64,000 nt of DNA from Membranipora membranacea. Taxonomy: Eukaryota > Bryozoa > Gymnolaemata > Cheilostomatida > Membraniporidae. The notes beneath the pieces are model-generated. The model had not been told where the DNA came from and made no database searches. It was given only the letters and a program-made list of their open reading frames with translations. Position numbers and translations under genes: made by a program. This document shows, piece after piece, positions 23,931-37,200 of this stretch; positions within the stretch are counted from its first letter, which is position 1; each line of letters opens with the position of its first letter. The DNA is taken from positions 14,566,948 through 14,630,947 of the forward strand of contig OU612071.1 of the NCBI GenBank assembly GCA_914767715.1. Direction: 5' to 3'.

Positions 23931-25004
23931 TATGATTATAATATGTTTAATATAATGAAATGTGATGTACATTTTACATTTCTTTTACATCTACAAACAA
24001 AAAACATAACACTGAAAAGTTTGCAAATTTGCTACGGATAAGTGCTGCTTTGTTTTCGAGGCTGCCTGAAATTAAATACTCACTTGGACTGTGAATGATT
24101 TCCTAAACCCCTCTGGCCTAAACAAGACAAGAGATTTCAATTCACAAAATTAAAATTTTGTATTGTTCCGAAATTAGTATTGTTGTGCAGTTTCACTATG
24201 GTAACTCATGCAAGTACAATTATAGTTTGAATAACAGAATATATATACATGGAAATACTATTATACTTGCTCAAATATTGAAGAAGAATATTCATTGTAC
24301 ACTAGAATTAAAACTGCGCAGTGGGCTGATATCTTTGTTAATATTGTATATTTGAATGGTTATCAACGCTTTCAGAATTGTAGGGCTCCCTGAGGTTCTA
24401 GCAACTGTTGGATTGCTAAATTTGAGTTGAGTTTCTATCCAAATGTTTGTTGAAGGTTGTATCCACCTGGGAGTTCATTAATTCAATTGATTTCACAAAT
24501 AAAGTTGTAGAGAAATATTTTAGTATGTCATGTTGTTCGATTACAGGACCGCCCCTGGCGAGAACTACAAAAGAGAAATTGTAAATAGATTTACTCTCCT
24601 TCAGTTGCAGTATTTACTGATTCTCGAATTGGCCACCTGTTTAGCCAAGATATGCCAGCACAACTATTCCAGGCAAACAATATTTCAACAAAAGCTTTTG
24701 GCATTCACTTATCCACTGTAACAAACTGCTATCAGTCCCTTTTGTCATCCTGAGATAATGGGCCTTTTATGTCCAAAATTGACATATCCTTCGTTGGGAA
24801 ATGAATATCAACACAACAATTTTCTCAGTTTTGGTAACGTGGATACAGTTTAGATTTCCCGCCATCATATGTTTAATGATCCAAAGAACTTACCCTTCCC
24901 CATATAGCAAGAAACCACTTTGTCAAACTGGACCAGAAATATGTGTTTCACAACAAACCTCTGCCTATTGTATATCAATGCTGTCATGGTGTACCACACT
25001 GACG
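23931..25004. other. spacer downstream of the receptor gene
   Basis: No gene supported. A plus-strand frame at 24,546-24,721 after gttcgattacag is open for 58 codons but looks like chance. The receptor 3' UTR should extend somewhere into this region from 25216; I find no canonical polyadenylation signal on the minus strand. Confidence 0.3.
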
Positions 25005-25205
25005 TCAAGACTACACTATTATCCTGTATATCTCCGATCATTGGAGTCAATTTTGTAAGAGTGCTGAATGTGTACCGCCCCTAATTAGTAAAATTTAACT
25101 TTGGTCGTCCCGCCAAGTTCCTTGTGATGGTAATCTTACTAAATTGATTAATTCACTCACTATCTATCAGAGATATACAGCAATAGTATATCATGTGTTC
25201 AGTGT
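25005..25205. mobile_element. 200-bp inverted-repeat MITE, copy 1
   Basis: Ends carry the inverted words tatatctccgatcattgg and ctatctatcagagatatac. The middle (ctaattagtaaaatttaa, then aagttccttgtgatggta) is shared with the copy at 49,068. It lies directly against the receptor stop codon, so it is probably transcribed in the 3' UTR. Confidence 0.7.
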
Positions 25206-25216
25206 GATGGATTACC

Positions 25217-28200
25217 TTATTTTTTCTTTCCTTTCCCTTTGCCTTTGTCAGCAGCCGGTGCTAGATTTGGCATTTTGGACCAGCCTGACTCAGCAACGTC
25301 CATCTCCTCCTCATCCTCCTCCTCCTCAAAAGCTGTCGACTTCTTCAGCGCCATAATTCTCTTTCTCTCATCCAACTCTCTCTGCTTCAGTTTATCTATC
25401 TTGTCTTTTTGTGCCTTTGCAGCTCTACCAACGATTGTTTAGTGATACACAAATGTAACAGCAAGTGCTTCAGGTTATCGATCTTGTGCTTTTGCGCTTT
25501 CACAGCTTTACCAACATTGTTGAAGTGATTGTGGAGGAATCAGGTTTTGGTATCATTCTAGAGTTCTCAGTCTAATTAACATATGGCCGAATTTCAACTC
25601 ATTTTTTAAGTTGATATGTGAAGGTACTTCAAAGGAACTACTTCAATGATAGTATATACAAAATAGTGCCTCTTTAGTACCTTTCAACGTCAACTTTGAG
25701 CGAAAATCAGTTGAAACTGGGCCATTTGCTGTTTATAAACCTTCCAGCAACTTTCTTAATTAACCAGAGAACTCTAGAATGATACCTTAACCTAATAGAC
25801 AGTCTTCTGAGCTCTAGTTTGAGCCTCCACTCTATAAAAAGGAGCTGAAAATAGGGTTATCTTAAAATCTGCTTATAATCGGATAAAAATGCGTCTTGAT
25901 TCAGCATTGGTATAATTGAAAACCCTGTTAGACTTCAGAAAACTGTCTACTCCATCACAGCTACCTGAACATGCGATCGAGTGATAGATCACCTCACATC
26001 ATGATTGCACAATTCAAGTGATTACACCTCCTGAGCAGCAAACAATGACTTTGGACAACTTCAATCAAAGAAAGATAACATTGCGTGTCAGTAAACCCAA
26101 AAGGGAAACACAAAACAGGGTTTACATTTTAGATGGTAACCTGAGTAGATGGGATGTCCCCTCTTGTTTGCAAGAGTTGGCAAACTTTCTCTCCCCTAAA
26201 CAAAACCTTACAAAGGAGGCTAACCCTGTTTGTGTTTCCCTGTTGTAGTTATTGAGCCATGGTGGTAATCCATCTTTTATTAAAGTTGTTTCATGCCTTT
26301 TTTTGCTGTTCTGTAGGCATTGTAAACATCATTGTATTATCTATAGAGGAAAATTGATTTGTCAGCTCATCCCAACCTCATTTGGAGATCGAATAAGCAA
26401 TCTACTTGATAACTCACATACAAGAACCAACAAGCTTTATCCCCCCCCCCCCCCCTCAACAAATACTGTCAATGCCAAGACAGGCTCATTAGTTGGTCGC
26501 ATCGCATTTTTAACAATCTTGTAAAGATTGCACGACACGCTAAATGTTTTCCACAACAAGATAATGCAAGAAACTTCGATGAGCTTAAAGATTTTTTTTT
26601 TCTGTCCTTGCCAACTCAGGCCTTGTTCAAGAATAAACTAGCCTACCAGACCCCCATCTCATGAGCTTAGTTTTAGTTATTGTAAAAAAGCTTCAAGTAG
26701 CACTATCCTGGATCTCTGTTATGTTGACATGTGAAAAAATCTAAATCATTAACACAAAATAAATGTAGAAACCCACGCTTTGCGGTCCTTCTCTTGCTTT
26801 TTCTTGAGTTCTGCACGTCTAGCAGCTTGGGCTTCCATCTCACGTTGTTCATCTTCTTCTTGTTGTTTTTTGGCTCTCTCTTCCGCCCTGAATTGATGGA
26901 AAATGCCATGTAATTGATATAGTTTAATCTTCTAAATTTTCAAGATCCCTATCTTGCTGTTTGCTAAGAAACAGAAGATTGGGCTGCCCCTAAAGAGGGA
27001 CACAAGGTGCCCTAATCCTCATACTGAGAATGTGATACATCCTAGAAAACTAGAATGCATCCTAGAGGTGAGGCAATAGAAGACCTCCTAATCATGGGTG
27101 TGCAGCAAGCTGCCAAAACTGAACTGGCGCTAATCGGCCATTGGCAGTGACACTTTGATCTCAGCCTATATCCCTATCTTGCTGTTTGCTAAGAAAAAGA
27201 AGATTGGGGTGCCCCTAAAGAGGGACGCAAGGTGCCCTAATCCTCATACTGAGAATGTGATACATCCTAGAAAACAAGAATGCATCCTAGAGGTGAGGCC
27301 ATGGTTCTAGAGTTGTCGAATAATGGTGTTGGTTCAAGTTTTGTTTGTATCTGTTCGCTTTAAGCAGTTGCATCGCATGAAGCAGGCTGAGCGGGTAGTA
27401 AATATAAATGTTAATTTAGAGGTTCAAGTTAGATGCTCGCCAGATCTTTATTGAAGTTTCAGCATCATCAGAACACTCAAATTATGAAGGAGACAATTTC
27501 ACTTGATATGCCCATATAACGCATGGAAACTCTCATTTACTAAGCTCAATTTACAGAGCTAAGATGACTAAACAAAAAGAACCATCGTGGTGACTCAACG
27601 TACTCTTGCTGTTCCTTTATTTTCCTTGCTTCTTCTTCTTCCCTCTCTTTCCGTGCATCCTCGATCTGTTTTCTTCTCTCTTTTGCTTCAGCCTCCAACT
27701 GGGCCTTCTCTGCTTCCTGCACAAAAAATATGTGTCACAAAGTTGGCATTAACTTGCTGTTGATTTCATCTCTAACTAAGAGGTAGATGCAGATTACGTT
27801 GTCTGATTTATCACCCCCATAACCTGGCTCCAACTTACATAATTCTGAAATTGGCAGATAAACTAATTTTCTCTGATTGTGCTCATGCTAGGTGAATTAA
27901 TTACTTTAATGTGATCCGGACCGTACTCTCTATTTTGGCTTTATCTCCTAATGTTATATCCCCCCATTCACTGGCCCTAAATACCATTCCATTTGTTAAT
28001 CACAAAACAAATTATTCACTCTTGTTGTTGGATATTGACCAGTTACAAATGGGACATTGACTTATCACTGGCGAATACTAAATCTGAATCCCGAGACTCT
28101 TGCTCCCTGCCCATTATCATACTCACCATTTTTGCTTTACGCGCTTCCTGAGCTTTCTTCTTAGCATCAGCTTTGAGTTGATTCTCTTTCTCAATTGCTT

Positions 28201-31200
28201 CTTTCTCCTCCTTCTCACTAGATATAAATCAACCATACCCATACATAAGTTAAATATGGCTGGCCAAGCCAGAGAAAAGTGATTTCTGGCGGAGAGTGAT
28301 ATTGGACCCTTTCATTTTGCATATTCTGATTTTAAATTTTGTTTGTAATCCTAAATCCTTTCATCTGGTTTTGCTAGGTAGTACTTTGTTAATGCTATAA
28401 AAATGTATAGTTAATGTAATGTATATAAGGTGATAAATTATTTTGAATATCCTGCCATAAATTGTGTTTTTGTTCAAAACAAGCCATCAAGAGCTCAATA
28501 TAAACAATCTTCACCCTTGTAAACAACATTTTAAGACATTCTGGGGGAAGGAGCAGGTTACCAAACACAATAATGAAGTTATTCAGTGGCTTCAATTTGC
28601 AGTAAACAACTGTGATTGCGACCTACATCCTTAGTCTCATCGCTTTTTCCTTCTTTGCTTGCTCTGCTAGTTCCTTCTCTTCTTTCTCCTACAAAATAAT
28701 GAAGAAGAATCTGGAAATTAATGCTGCCAGCTTGTCTCAATCAAATTTGATATTTTCTACACATGTATTAAAGCCAATGATCAGAATTGTCCTCTCTCTA
28801 GTTATTGTCTGCATAGGACAAAAGAGCTGAAATGAACGTATTCATGAAAACTGCTTAGGATGGGATAAAAAAGATTTCAGATTCATTACTGGCAGCATTG
28901 AAAAACTTGGGTGACAGAGTTTTTCAAATCATTTGGGCTTGAAAACTTATGAATCTCATTTTTAGTGACAAAATTCCAGAAAATTTGTCAACAAAACAGG
29001 CAGCTACTTGTGTGAATTTATCACATTGGTGATTTCTACTTTATATCATATAGCTGGATCAGGTCTCCCATTACAAAACTCATAATACTGGGTGTAAACC
29101 ATTCGGTAAACAAGAGCTCACCCTCTGTAGCCGCTCTTTTCCTTCTCTAGCTTGTTTCTCCTTTTCTTGTGCTTCTCTCTGGGCAGCCAGTTTTTGTCCG
29201 TACTCTTCTCTGCGCCTCTCCCTTTCAAGCTCTGTAATGTGCAAGAAAGCATAACTGACCCAAGTTATTATGATCAAATCATGAATAATATAGTACTACT
29301 ATATATAAAAAATTTTCTGCCAAATAAGTCTCCTGGTGGTCCTACCATATTCTTTTTCCATCCTGTCAAGCTCTGCTTCCTCAGCGTTAAGGCGGGCCTC
29401 CAACTGAATCCAGTACTCTCTCTGTTTCTGGGCCTTAGACTTTGTACCTAAACAGAAAAAATGAAATACATTATGATGTTCGTTCAATTCCAACTTTGGG
29501 AGGAATCATATTGTCCAGCCCATGGCACCCTCAGATGTCTCTATGTCCAAAACAGGTGAAACAACAATTTAGTTTGTGGGACAAATTCAGCCATTCTGTC
29601 CCCTTCTCATTTTGAGTCATTCAGAAGAGGGCAATATGCAGGCATGCAGCTATAGCAAACCAGAAAAGCATCATCTATCCTAAAAAAACTATTTGAGGTG
29701 ACCCAAAAGACACTTTAATTAAACATAAATAAACTATAAGTGACTAGAGTTTGAGAATCCAATCATGAAATTGCTCTGGTAAGAATAATGTTTTGAACTA
29801 TGCACTAATAACTTGAACCTGATAATTTATTATATATTTGAGATGGTATTGCGTTTTATATTATTGGGAAGGTCATCAACTAGCACTGTAATGTACAAGA
29901 AATTGCTTTACTAATTATGATAAACTTGTCAGCTATTAGCAAAAATAATTGCTAAGCAAGAGGGTTGCTGACAAGGAAGCAATGATATACCATTAGGATT
30001 GTGTACTCACATTTCCTCACTATCAGGAAAGCACCAAGCATCAATAGTAGAACTCCCAGGAGAGCGGCTGCAAGTATGATAGCTAGTAAACCATTACTTA
30101 ATTTCTCCTCTTGTTGGGCTGCACCTGCCCTTACAATCTTGTCAGGTGGTATAACAATGCACACACCAGAATCAGAGCAGTATGTATCATCAGAGCATTC
30201 TGTGTTCTTTGAAAATAACAAAGCAAAGTTTCACCTCATCAGCGACCTTGACTGCATGGATAGCTGCACAATGTGTTTTTATTAGTTTCTTGGCTAAGAT
30301 CTTAAATCAGTTTCTGATCAAAGGGTGAGTGGTTAGTGCGCTGGTATTTAAGTATGCAAGTGTTAAAGGTCAAGGATTCAAATTCTACTGCAGTCCATTG
30401 ACTACTGGGATTTGGAGTTGGCCCACAGGTTTGCTCTGACTGGCATACAAACTAAGAGCAAAATTTGCTGCCTCTTATTTAAGGCAACTGCTTCAGAATG
30501 TGGGGTTGATTTGACGCCTGATTTTAATGCACTATTTATAATCAAGAAAAGAGATGAACTAAAACTGGGGATAGTACTCAATGTAGTGCCATCAATAGGA
30601 TGGCAAGCAAGATTAATTTCACGCTGACATCGAAACTTCACTATCAGCATGTATATCTCTGGTTGTACTAATAAATTAAGGATGAGTACCTAACTTGTAC
30701 CCGTCCCAAACAATGAAATTGACCTCGGGTCTTAACACCAAACTCCATTGATATGAATTCATGGATTGGTGGTAAAATACACAGATGGCTACTTGTGAAG
30801 AAATTACATTAGTATATAGCTTTGTGGCAGTAATTGAATCCAGCTAAATTTCTGGCAGCTTTGATGCTATGCATTGACTAACGTCCAAGTAACATCCTAT
30901 CGAAACTCATGCAAGCTACTTGACAAATGTTTACAAGGCGTCAGCTGAAGCATAACTGAACTTTTGAACCAATCAAATATGAGAAATTGTTTCCAGCAAT
31001 CATACTCTTATTGCCATATGCTTGTTCAGGGTCAGATATTTTCCCCATATCCATGAATATATGTCAGTGCCGAACTCCCACTCATGGTTCTCAAGCTTAT
31101 TTAATCAATTCACTCTCTACTTTAGAGATAAACATGCAATAGTGTATCAATAGATCACCCTGGATGAAATCAGCAGCTGTAATATCGATTGCAATTATAT

Positions 31201-34200
31201 TGATCCACTTACACGTGTACATCTCACAACTTTGCACATAGACTTCCCTTCGCTGTTTGTAGTGACCAGTGAACCTCGCTCACAAGTACACTTATGGTTG
31301 TAACAGAAAGGTAAACCACATCTCTGTAGGACACATGTTTGACTTCTGTATCTCCTGCAATCGAGAGTTGATATACAGCTCTCCATGGGGTCCTTCACTC
31401 CGATCACTGCAATACCTGCAGCATATATAGACTCTGAAAGAGAAAGATAGTAGGATGAAGTAAGTGAATGATGAGGGATAGTTGCCAATTACAGATATAA
31501 CCAATCTGTAAATGATGTTTTGTGCATCTGGAAGATTGAGAATGCTGCTGCCACACTGACAAATATCTGCTTATTGAATTCTGTGAAGCTGAAACTTAAA
31601 ATTCCAGCATTGTTACCTAATAGGTTACCATTTTACTTGGGAAAATGACGTTGTCACCTATCACATTAAATTCATACCCTGATTTTGATGATCAGTTTGT
31701 GCAAGTTATTTGCCAATTGGGTGACTATTTTGATTTTAAAGCATCAATTAGTTATCTTTGAGCTATACAGAATTCAACAAGCACACAATAACCCAGGTGG
31801 CAGCAGTATCTCAAGGTTGAGAGAAATTCTGGTTTGTATACTTTTACTGGTAAAGCAGGTACAGGTTAGATGTGTGACAAATGACTCATGACTCATGACT
31901 CTATGACTCATACATGGTCAAATGCATTGCTTTGACAGGACAGGCATCAAATAAATATTTGTCAATTTAGTTTACTACATGCTCTCTCCCACTGAACCCT
32001 GCAAGTCTGTTGGCCTCCCCTGAAAGGTTCTTGGTGTCCTGGTCAATTTTGTCAACAATATCAGTGCGACTATAGGAAAATATCATGTGTCTTCCTTTGC
32101 CTAGGTTGCGTTCTAACAAAAGTGTGAGATGAGCAAGCATTTCTTAAATTAATATGATATCCGACCTAACAAATAGAACTTGCCACCGTGATATTCCTAG
32201 GCAGAATCATAAAAAACTGTCATGACTGTAAGAAAAATCTCACCAACACATTCCGGATTCTCCCTGCATGGTGTATTGACACATATCATTTCTTCATCGC
32301 CATCACATGTCTCTGCAGTGTCTCCTGTAGTGCATTCATTTGTATCTAGCGCACATCCATTGTCACCATAACAAAAGCCATCTCTACACACACATTTTCC
32401 TGATTAAAAATTAAAACTTCATGGCTTTAATGTAATGGACATGTATGGACAGTGGCACTGTGATAGTGTAACAGTGTGACAGTGTGACAGTGTGACAGTG
32501 TGACAGTGTGACAGTGTGACAGTGTGACAGTGTGACAGTGTGACAGTGTGATAGTGTGACAGTAGGATATTTGACATGTACGGCTTTGAAGAGGGTCTTA
32601 TACATGTGAATTGAGGTGGGAATAGTTTGGAAGAAAAGGAGAGGTAGGCCAAAATGCAGATGTCAGGAATAGTGAAAAACACATTGATAGTTATGTGAGT
32701 TAAATTAGTTGATGTCAGTTTAAAGTGACCTTGAAGTATGACACATCAACTCTTGCTGTACTTCTTTCTTCTGTAAAATTGTGATGACGGTCGACATCAT
32801 CCTCATTAGGACTTACCATTACAGAGCCCATTAACCTTCACCTACTGATCACTATCATCCATAAGCATTCAATCTAGGGAAAATCTCTATATTTTTTTCC
32901 ATCCAACTTCCAATTTTTAAACCAAGTTTTAAGGGTATATATACTCGCTCATCTGAATTTTGTTTGACTGAGTTAACCAGAGATGTTTAATGGCTCACCT
33001 GCTGCCACGCTACAGACAGTACCAGGGTAGCCGGTACAGTCTCCTTGACTGCGACAGCTTTTGTTTGTAGTAATGCCAGAAACTTTGCTACATGACACGC
33101 CTGTGGTGTCAAGTGTAAATCCTTCTGCACAAACACAGAGTCTGCTGACCTTGTTACACATCTGATTGGTTCCTGGACAGCTTCCTACACAGGAAGGACA
33201 GTTAAAGCAAACTCTATCTGCAATTAGAATCATTGGAATTAACTTTTGATTGACTTTTTTCTATAACCTTTTTCATTACTCTTATTTTGCTCATTATGTG
33301 AGACATGGATAGCGTAGTTATGACAAAATCAGTGCTTAAGTGTCACACTCATATAATTTACTTGAAGGCACAATACGGTAAATAGTAATCCTCCATGAAT
33401 AGAGCAATGTGTACCCACTGAACTTAATATTTAGGACAGCAAACCTCACTTTCATTCAACAAAACCGCATTTCTAAAATTGCCAGACCCTAGCAGAATAC
33501 ATACATAAATATTTTCTTTTTAAACAGTGCCTGCTTTCTGGCATTTCTTTTCCCACTCTAGACTAAGTGTATCAGATATTTCATGATATACATTTATCAT
33601 TTTGATCATTGATTTATATAGCTTGATCGTGTTGACTGTCATAGAATTTTGCATATCAAAATATAATCAACACATCGGCTAGGTCAGATTTTACTTTTCT
33701 GAATGCATCTTTTACACTGCCCATCATAGCCGATACCTTGGCTAGATTGGCCCACTCACCGAGGTCCCATAAACAGGTCCCATCTGAGTTCCTCACAGCT
33801 CCAAGTTGACAGGTGCATCGGCCATACTGACAGTATTCAAGTGAATGACACTCTTTGCCATTGTCACAGGTGAAATCACCAACATTACCTGAAAGGTGCC
33901 GACCAGATAAAAAAATTGTACTAATAATCTTGCAATTCTGAAATCAACTATGGGCTTGTGTCACGTTGTGATAACTTCCAAATCAAACATGTTAATTGAT
34001 GTCATTATCGGGAGCGTATGTTACTAAATAATTGATGAAGAGAAAAAACAGGTAATTGAGCTTAGGTCACTACCAGTAGATTTCTGTTCTCTATGGTCAG
34101 AAAGCTAATTAAGTTGACTAATATTCTGTGTTCACCATTTGAGACGAGATTATAAGTTATTTAACGTTTTCAAAGGGCATTCTACTGGCAAAAAGTAAAA

Positions 34201-37200
34201 CCACACAAATTGCATTTTTTATTGTTACTTTACTAGAGAACCATATCACTTAAGCAGCTTAGCTCATTTAGGTTTTTATTGAAAAAGCTTCACAGTTCTA
34301 TAGGGGGCTCATACATGATGCAGGATATAAAAATGGGAATGCTTTACCTGCAATGCTGGAGCCAGGGCAATTATATTCACTGTCACATCTACATTTACCA
34401 TCAATGCATTTCTTCCAAAAGAAAACAATTGGTTACAGGCACTCTATGAATCAGATCTGTTTAGGGTTTAAAACTCAGTGAGCCAAATAAGAGGTTGTAA
34501 ATAACACTGTGATGATCTAGATATGCACCTTCTCACAGTTTTAGTTATGTTATTGCTTTGATGACAAAAACCAAGTCAGATTTCATTTACATATTCATGT
34601 GATTCCCACAGAATTAGTGCTGGTAGGATGGTTTCACTCGAATTCAAGGCAGGAAGTATTGACATTGGAAAAAATTCCTTTTTATAACCAGCGAATTTAC
34701 AGTAAATACCAATGTCAACCTTTTTCAACATTTAGCTTGACACAATCATGTTGACAAATCTTTAAAGTTGTCACAGCATATTCAAAAAGATGGCAACACT
34801 ACTTTTCTTACCTGGTTTTCAGCACACTGATCGTTGCACTTGAATATGCAATATCCTTTTTCACACTCCCATCCGTCACTACACGATCCACAAGGTGCAG
34901 ACAGAATACCCTCAACACAGGGAGAGGTTTCCATCAGCGTAGTGCTACACATAGCTATACAAGCTCCGCCCAGGCAGGCGTGTGTGGAGGCAGAAGGACA
35001 ATCATTGGCTAAAGGGATACAAAAAAAACATGCAATGTTTTAGATCTTGATTTGTTGTGATTTAGGTCAGCATTGAAGAATTATATCTACAAATAGGCAG
35101 TAGGCAGTCAAGGTGGTACAGCAGTCGTTATAATCAAAAAGCATAGAGTTACAACCAAAAAATTATCAGCGTTTTAATAATTCTATATCTGTCCTGTTTT
35201 GGTGTCTTGCAGTGCAGTATAATCTGGCTTAACAAGATATCGGACCTTGACCCCATCCAGAGATGATAAAACCAAATAATTTTGTCTGTAATAGCAAGGT
35301 ATACATAGCACCTAATAGACCCTCGGTCTCTTTGCTTTGCGTTTATCATAATAGAAAAAACCTGTTTTAAACATAATAATTTTTCTATTGTATGAGAGAC
35401 AATCCATTCATTTATCCATTATCCATTATTATTTTTTTATGTTTATTTCTTTAATTAATGATAGTTATTGATTAGTACTAATTTTATTGATATTTTTCAC
35501 AATGAATTCTTATTTTTAATTAGATTTTAATTATTATTTAATTTCGAATATTACTAATATTTATTATGAAGCTGATTCATATTTGTGGGAAGCCAACACA
35601 CTTAATATAGGGTGTCCTCTCTGCTCGGGTAATTTTGGTAACCGGGGAACAGAATTTTATTATAATTGTAAGAATGTCAGGCAAACCTTTCATAAAATGA
35701 TACATATACTTCAGCAGAAAAAGCTGTAACATGTTGGTATTAACAGAAAACAGAAACTGATCTATTTTTCGTCTTGCAAGAACAGTTAATCTGATTTTCT
35801 GTTTATACCAACATGTTACAGCTTCGTCTGCTGAGGCATATGTATCATTATATGAAAAGTTTGCCTGACATTCTTACAATTATAATAAAGTTCTGTTCCC
35901 CTGTTACCAAAATTACCCGAGCAGAGAGGACACCCTATATTGAGTGAATTGGCTTCCTACATATATCAATCAGCTTTGCAATAAATAATAATAATAATCA
36001 AAAGTGAATAATAATGAAAATCAAATTTAAAATTCAGAATTAAGAATTTATTTAGAAAAATATCAATAAAATTAGTACTTGTCATTATTAGTAAAAGTAA
36101 TAAAAATAAAATAAAAATAATAATAATCAAAAATATTTATAATAAAAAAAATAAATAAATACTAAACAGATGAATAAATGAAATAAATGATGATTTCAAG
36201 GATATTGCTTTTCTGCAATGTTATAATTGATTGATATCTTTTGTTGGATATGATCCATTTGTGAAGCAAGGCAGTAACGCAACATCTTTGAAATTGTCAT
36301 TCTTTTGTGATTTTGTAATTTAGTTTCCAGTCTTCTTATTACAATACTGGCCCTTCTCCCAATGATGGATGAATAATGCGGCCAAAAAATGTTTTGTTAG
36401 AGTCCCAAAGACAAAAGGTCCAAACAGAATTAAAAATATTAAAGAAAAATGACGAGAACTAGAAGGAATTTTAAGTGCTTTGATGAGTTTAGCATACCTG
36501 TTTCACAGGCAGGGGAACAGTGGCCATTAGTGCATAAAGCAGCACTGCCACAGATGTCATCGCTTGTGCAGCTCGCCACGCATCTCATGTCATAGCATAC
36601 CAGACCTTCGAGACATTCATAGTCTTTCATGCAGGCTAAATGAAACAAAATCAGTAATTCAGTCACCGGAATAAAAAAGTCACCCAAACTCGAGCTAGAC
36701 AAAACAATTACAAATTGTTTCAATATGACAGACAAGCTACTGCCCTAAGAGAACATAGCCCTTGACTCACTAAAATCTACATACTTTTCGTGTCGAACCC
36801 ACATTTTCCATTTGGCAACAATCTGAAGTTCTCCATGCAGACGCAGTATCCGTGTTCTGTGTGACAAGAGCCCTGAGACCCCATTGTCCCCTTGCAATCC
36901 GCATCAGCATCACATTTTTTTTCATCCAAGCAATCTTCCTCGGCATCATGTACACATTCACACTGGGACTTACTGTTGCAATATTCTGCTGGACCTAAAT
37001 GATTCATTGGAGGATTTATATTTCTTCCATAAGGAAACTCAGTACTGTGGCCCATTTCTGACATGCAGTGTTTTTGAATATTAGGAAGCAGGTGCCCAGA
37101 AATGAAATGTGTTTCTTAAATAATTGAGCAGCTACCAAAAAACTTAGGAGGCTTGGTAAAGTTAACACGTAGCTGCCTAAAAAGAAATTGGTTTTCCTAA

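Larger units (their letters stand above)
25217..29447 (-). other. Receptor exons 31-37: charged helical cytoplasmic tail
   Basis: Exons 29346-29447, 29122-29231, 28627-28688, 28127-28217, 27604-27716, 26777-26887, 25217-25424. The 267 residues are dominated by Glu, Lys, Arg, Gln and Ala with almost no proline or glycine until the end (KEKQAREGKERLQR, EARKAKM, EEEEARKIKEQQE). This suggests a long coiled coil or a single alpha helix. The C-terminus changes to an acidic run (EEEEDEEEMD), a short SGWSKMPNL segment and a lysine-rich end (KGKGKGKKK). Stop TAA at 25219-25217. Phases after exons 31-36 are 1, 0, 2, 0, 2, 2. Cytoskeletal linkage is inference. Confidence 0.85.
31213..36994 (-). other. 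Receptor exons 22-29: membrane-proximal modules
   Basis: Exons 36785-36994, 36498-36635, 34812-35008, 34348-34411, 33760-33888, 32999-33217, 32244-32399, 31213-31433. Exon 22 ends EB/EGF-like (YCVCMENFRLLPNGKC) and has a stray copy at 17.5 kb. Exon 26 is EGF-like (CQYGRCTCQLGAV). Exon 27 has SCPGTNQMCNKVSRLCVC. Phases after each exon are 1, 1, 0, 1, 1, 1, 1, 0. The final donor of exon 29 is read as acacgt/gtaagt, which keeps phase 0 into the membrane exon. Confidence 0.85.

Noticed and set aside
24530-24721. Plus-strand exon after gttcgattacag
   Set aside because: Open only in one phase, ends at a stop with no neighbours; probably chance.
32411-32682. Open frames of repeated His-Cys-Thr-Val type residues
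   Set aside because: They are translations of the 8-bp minisatellite.
36884-37084. Plus-strand open frame opposite receptor exon 22
   Set aside because: Shadow of the real minus-strand exon; similar shadows lie opposite many receptor exons.
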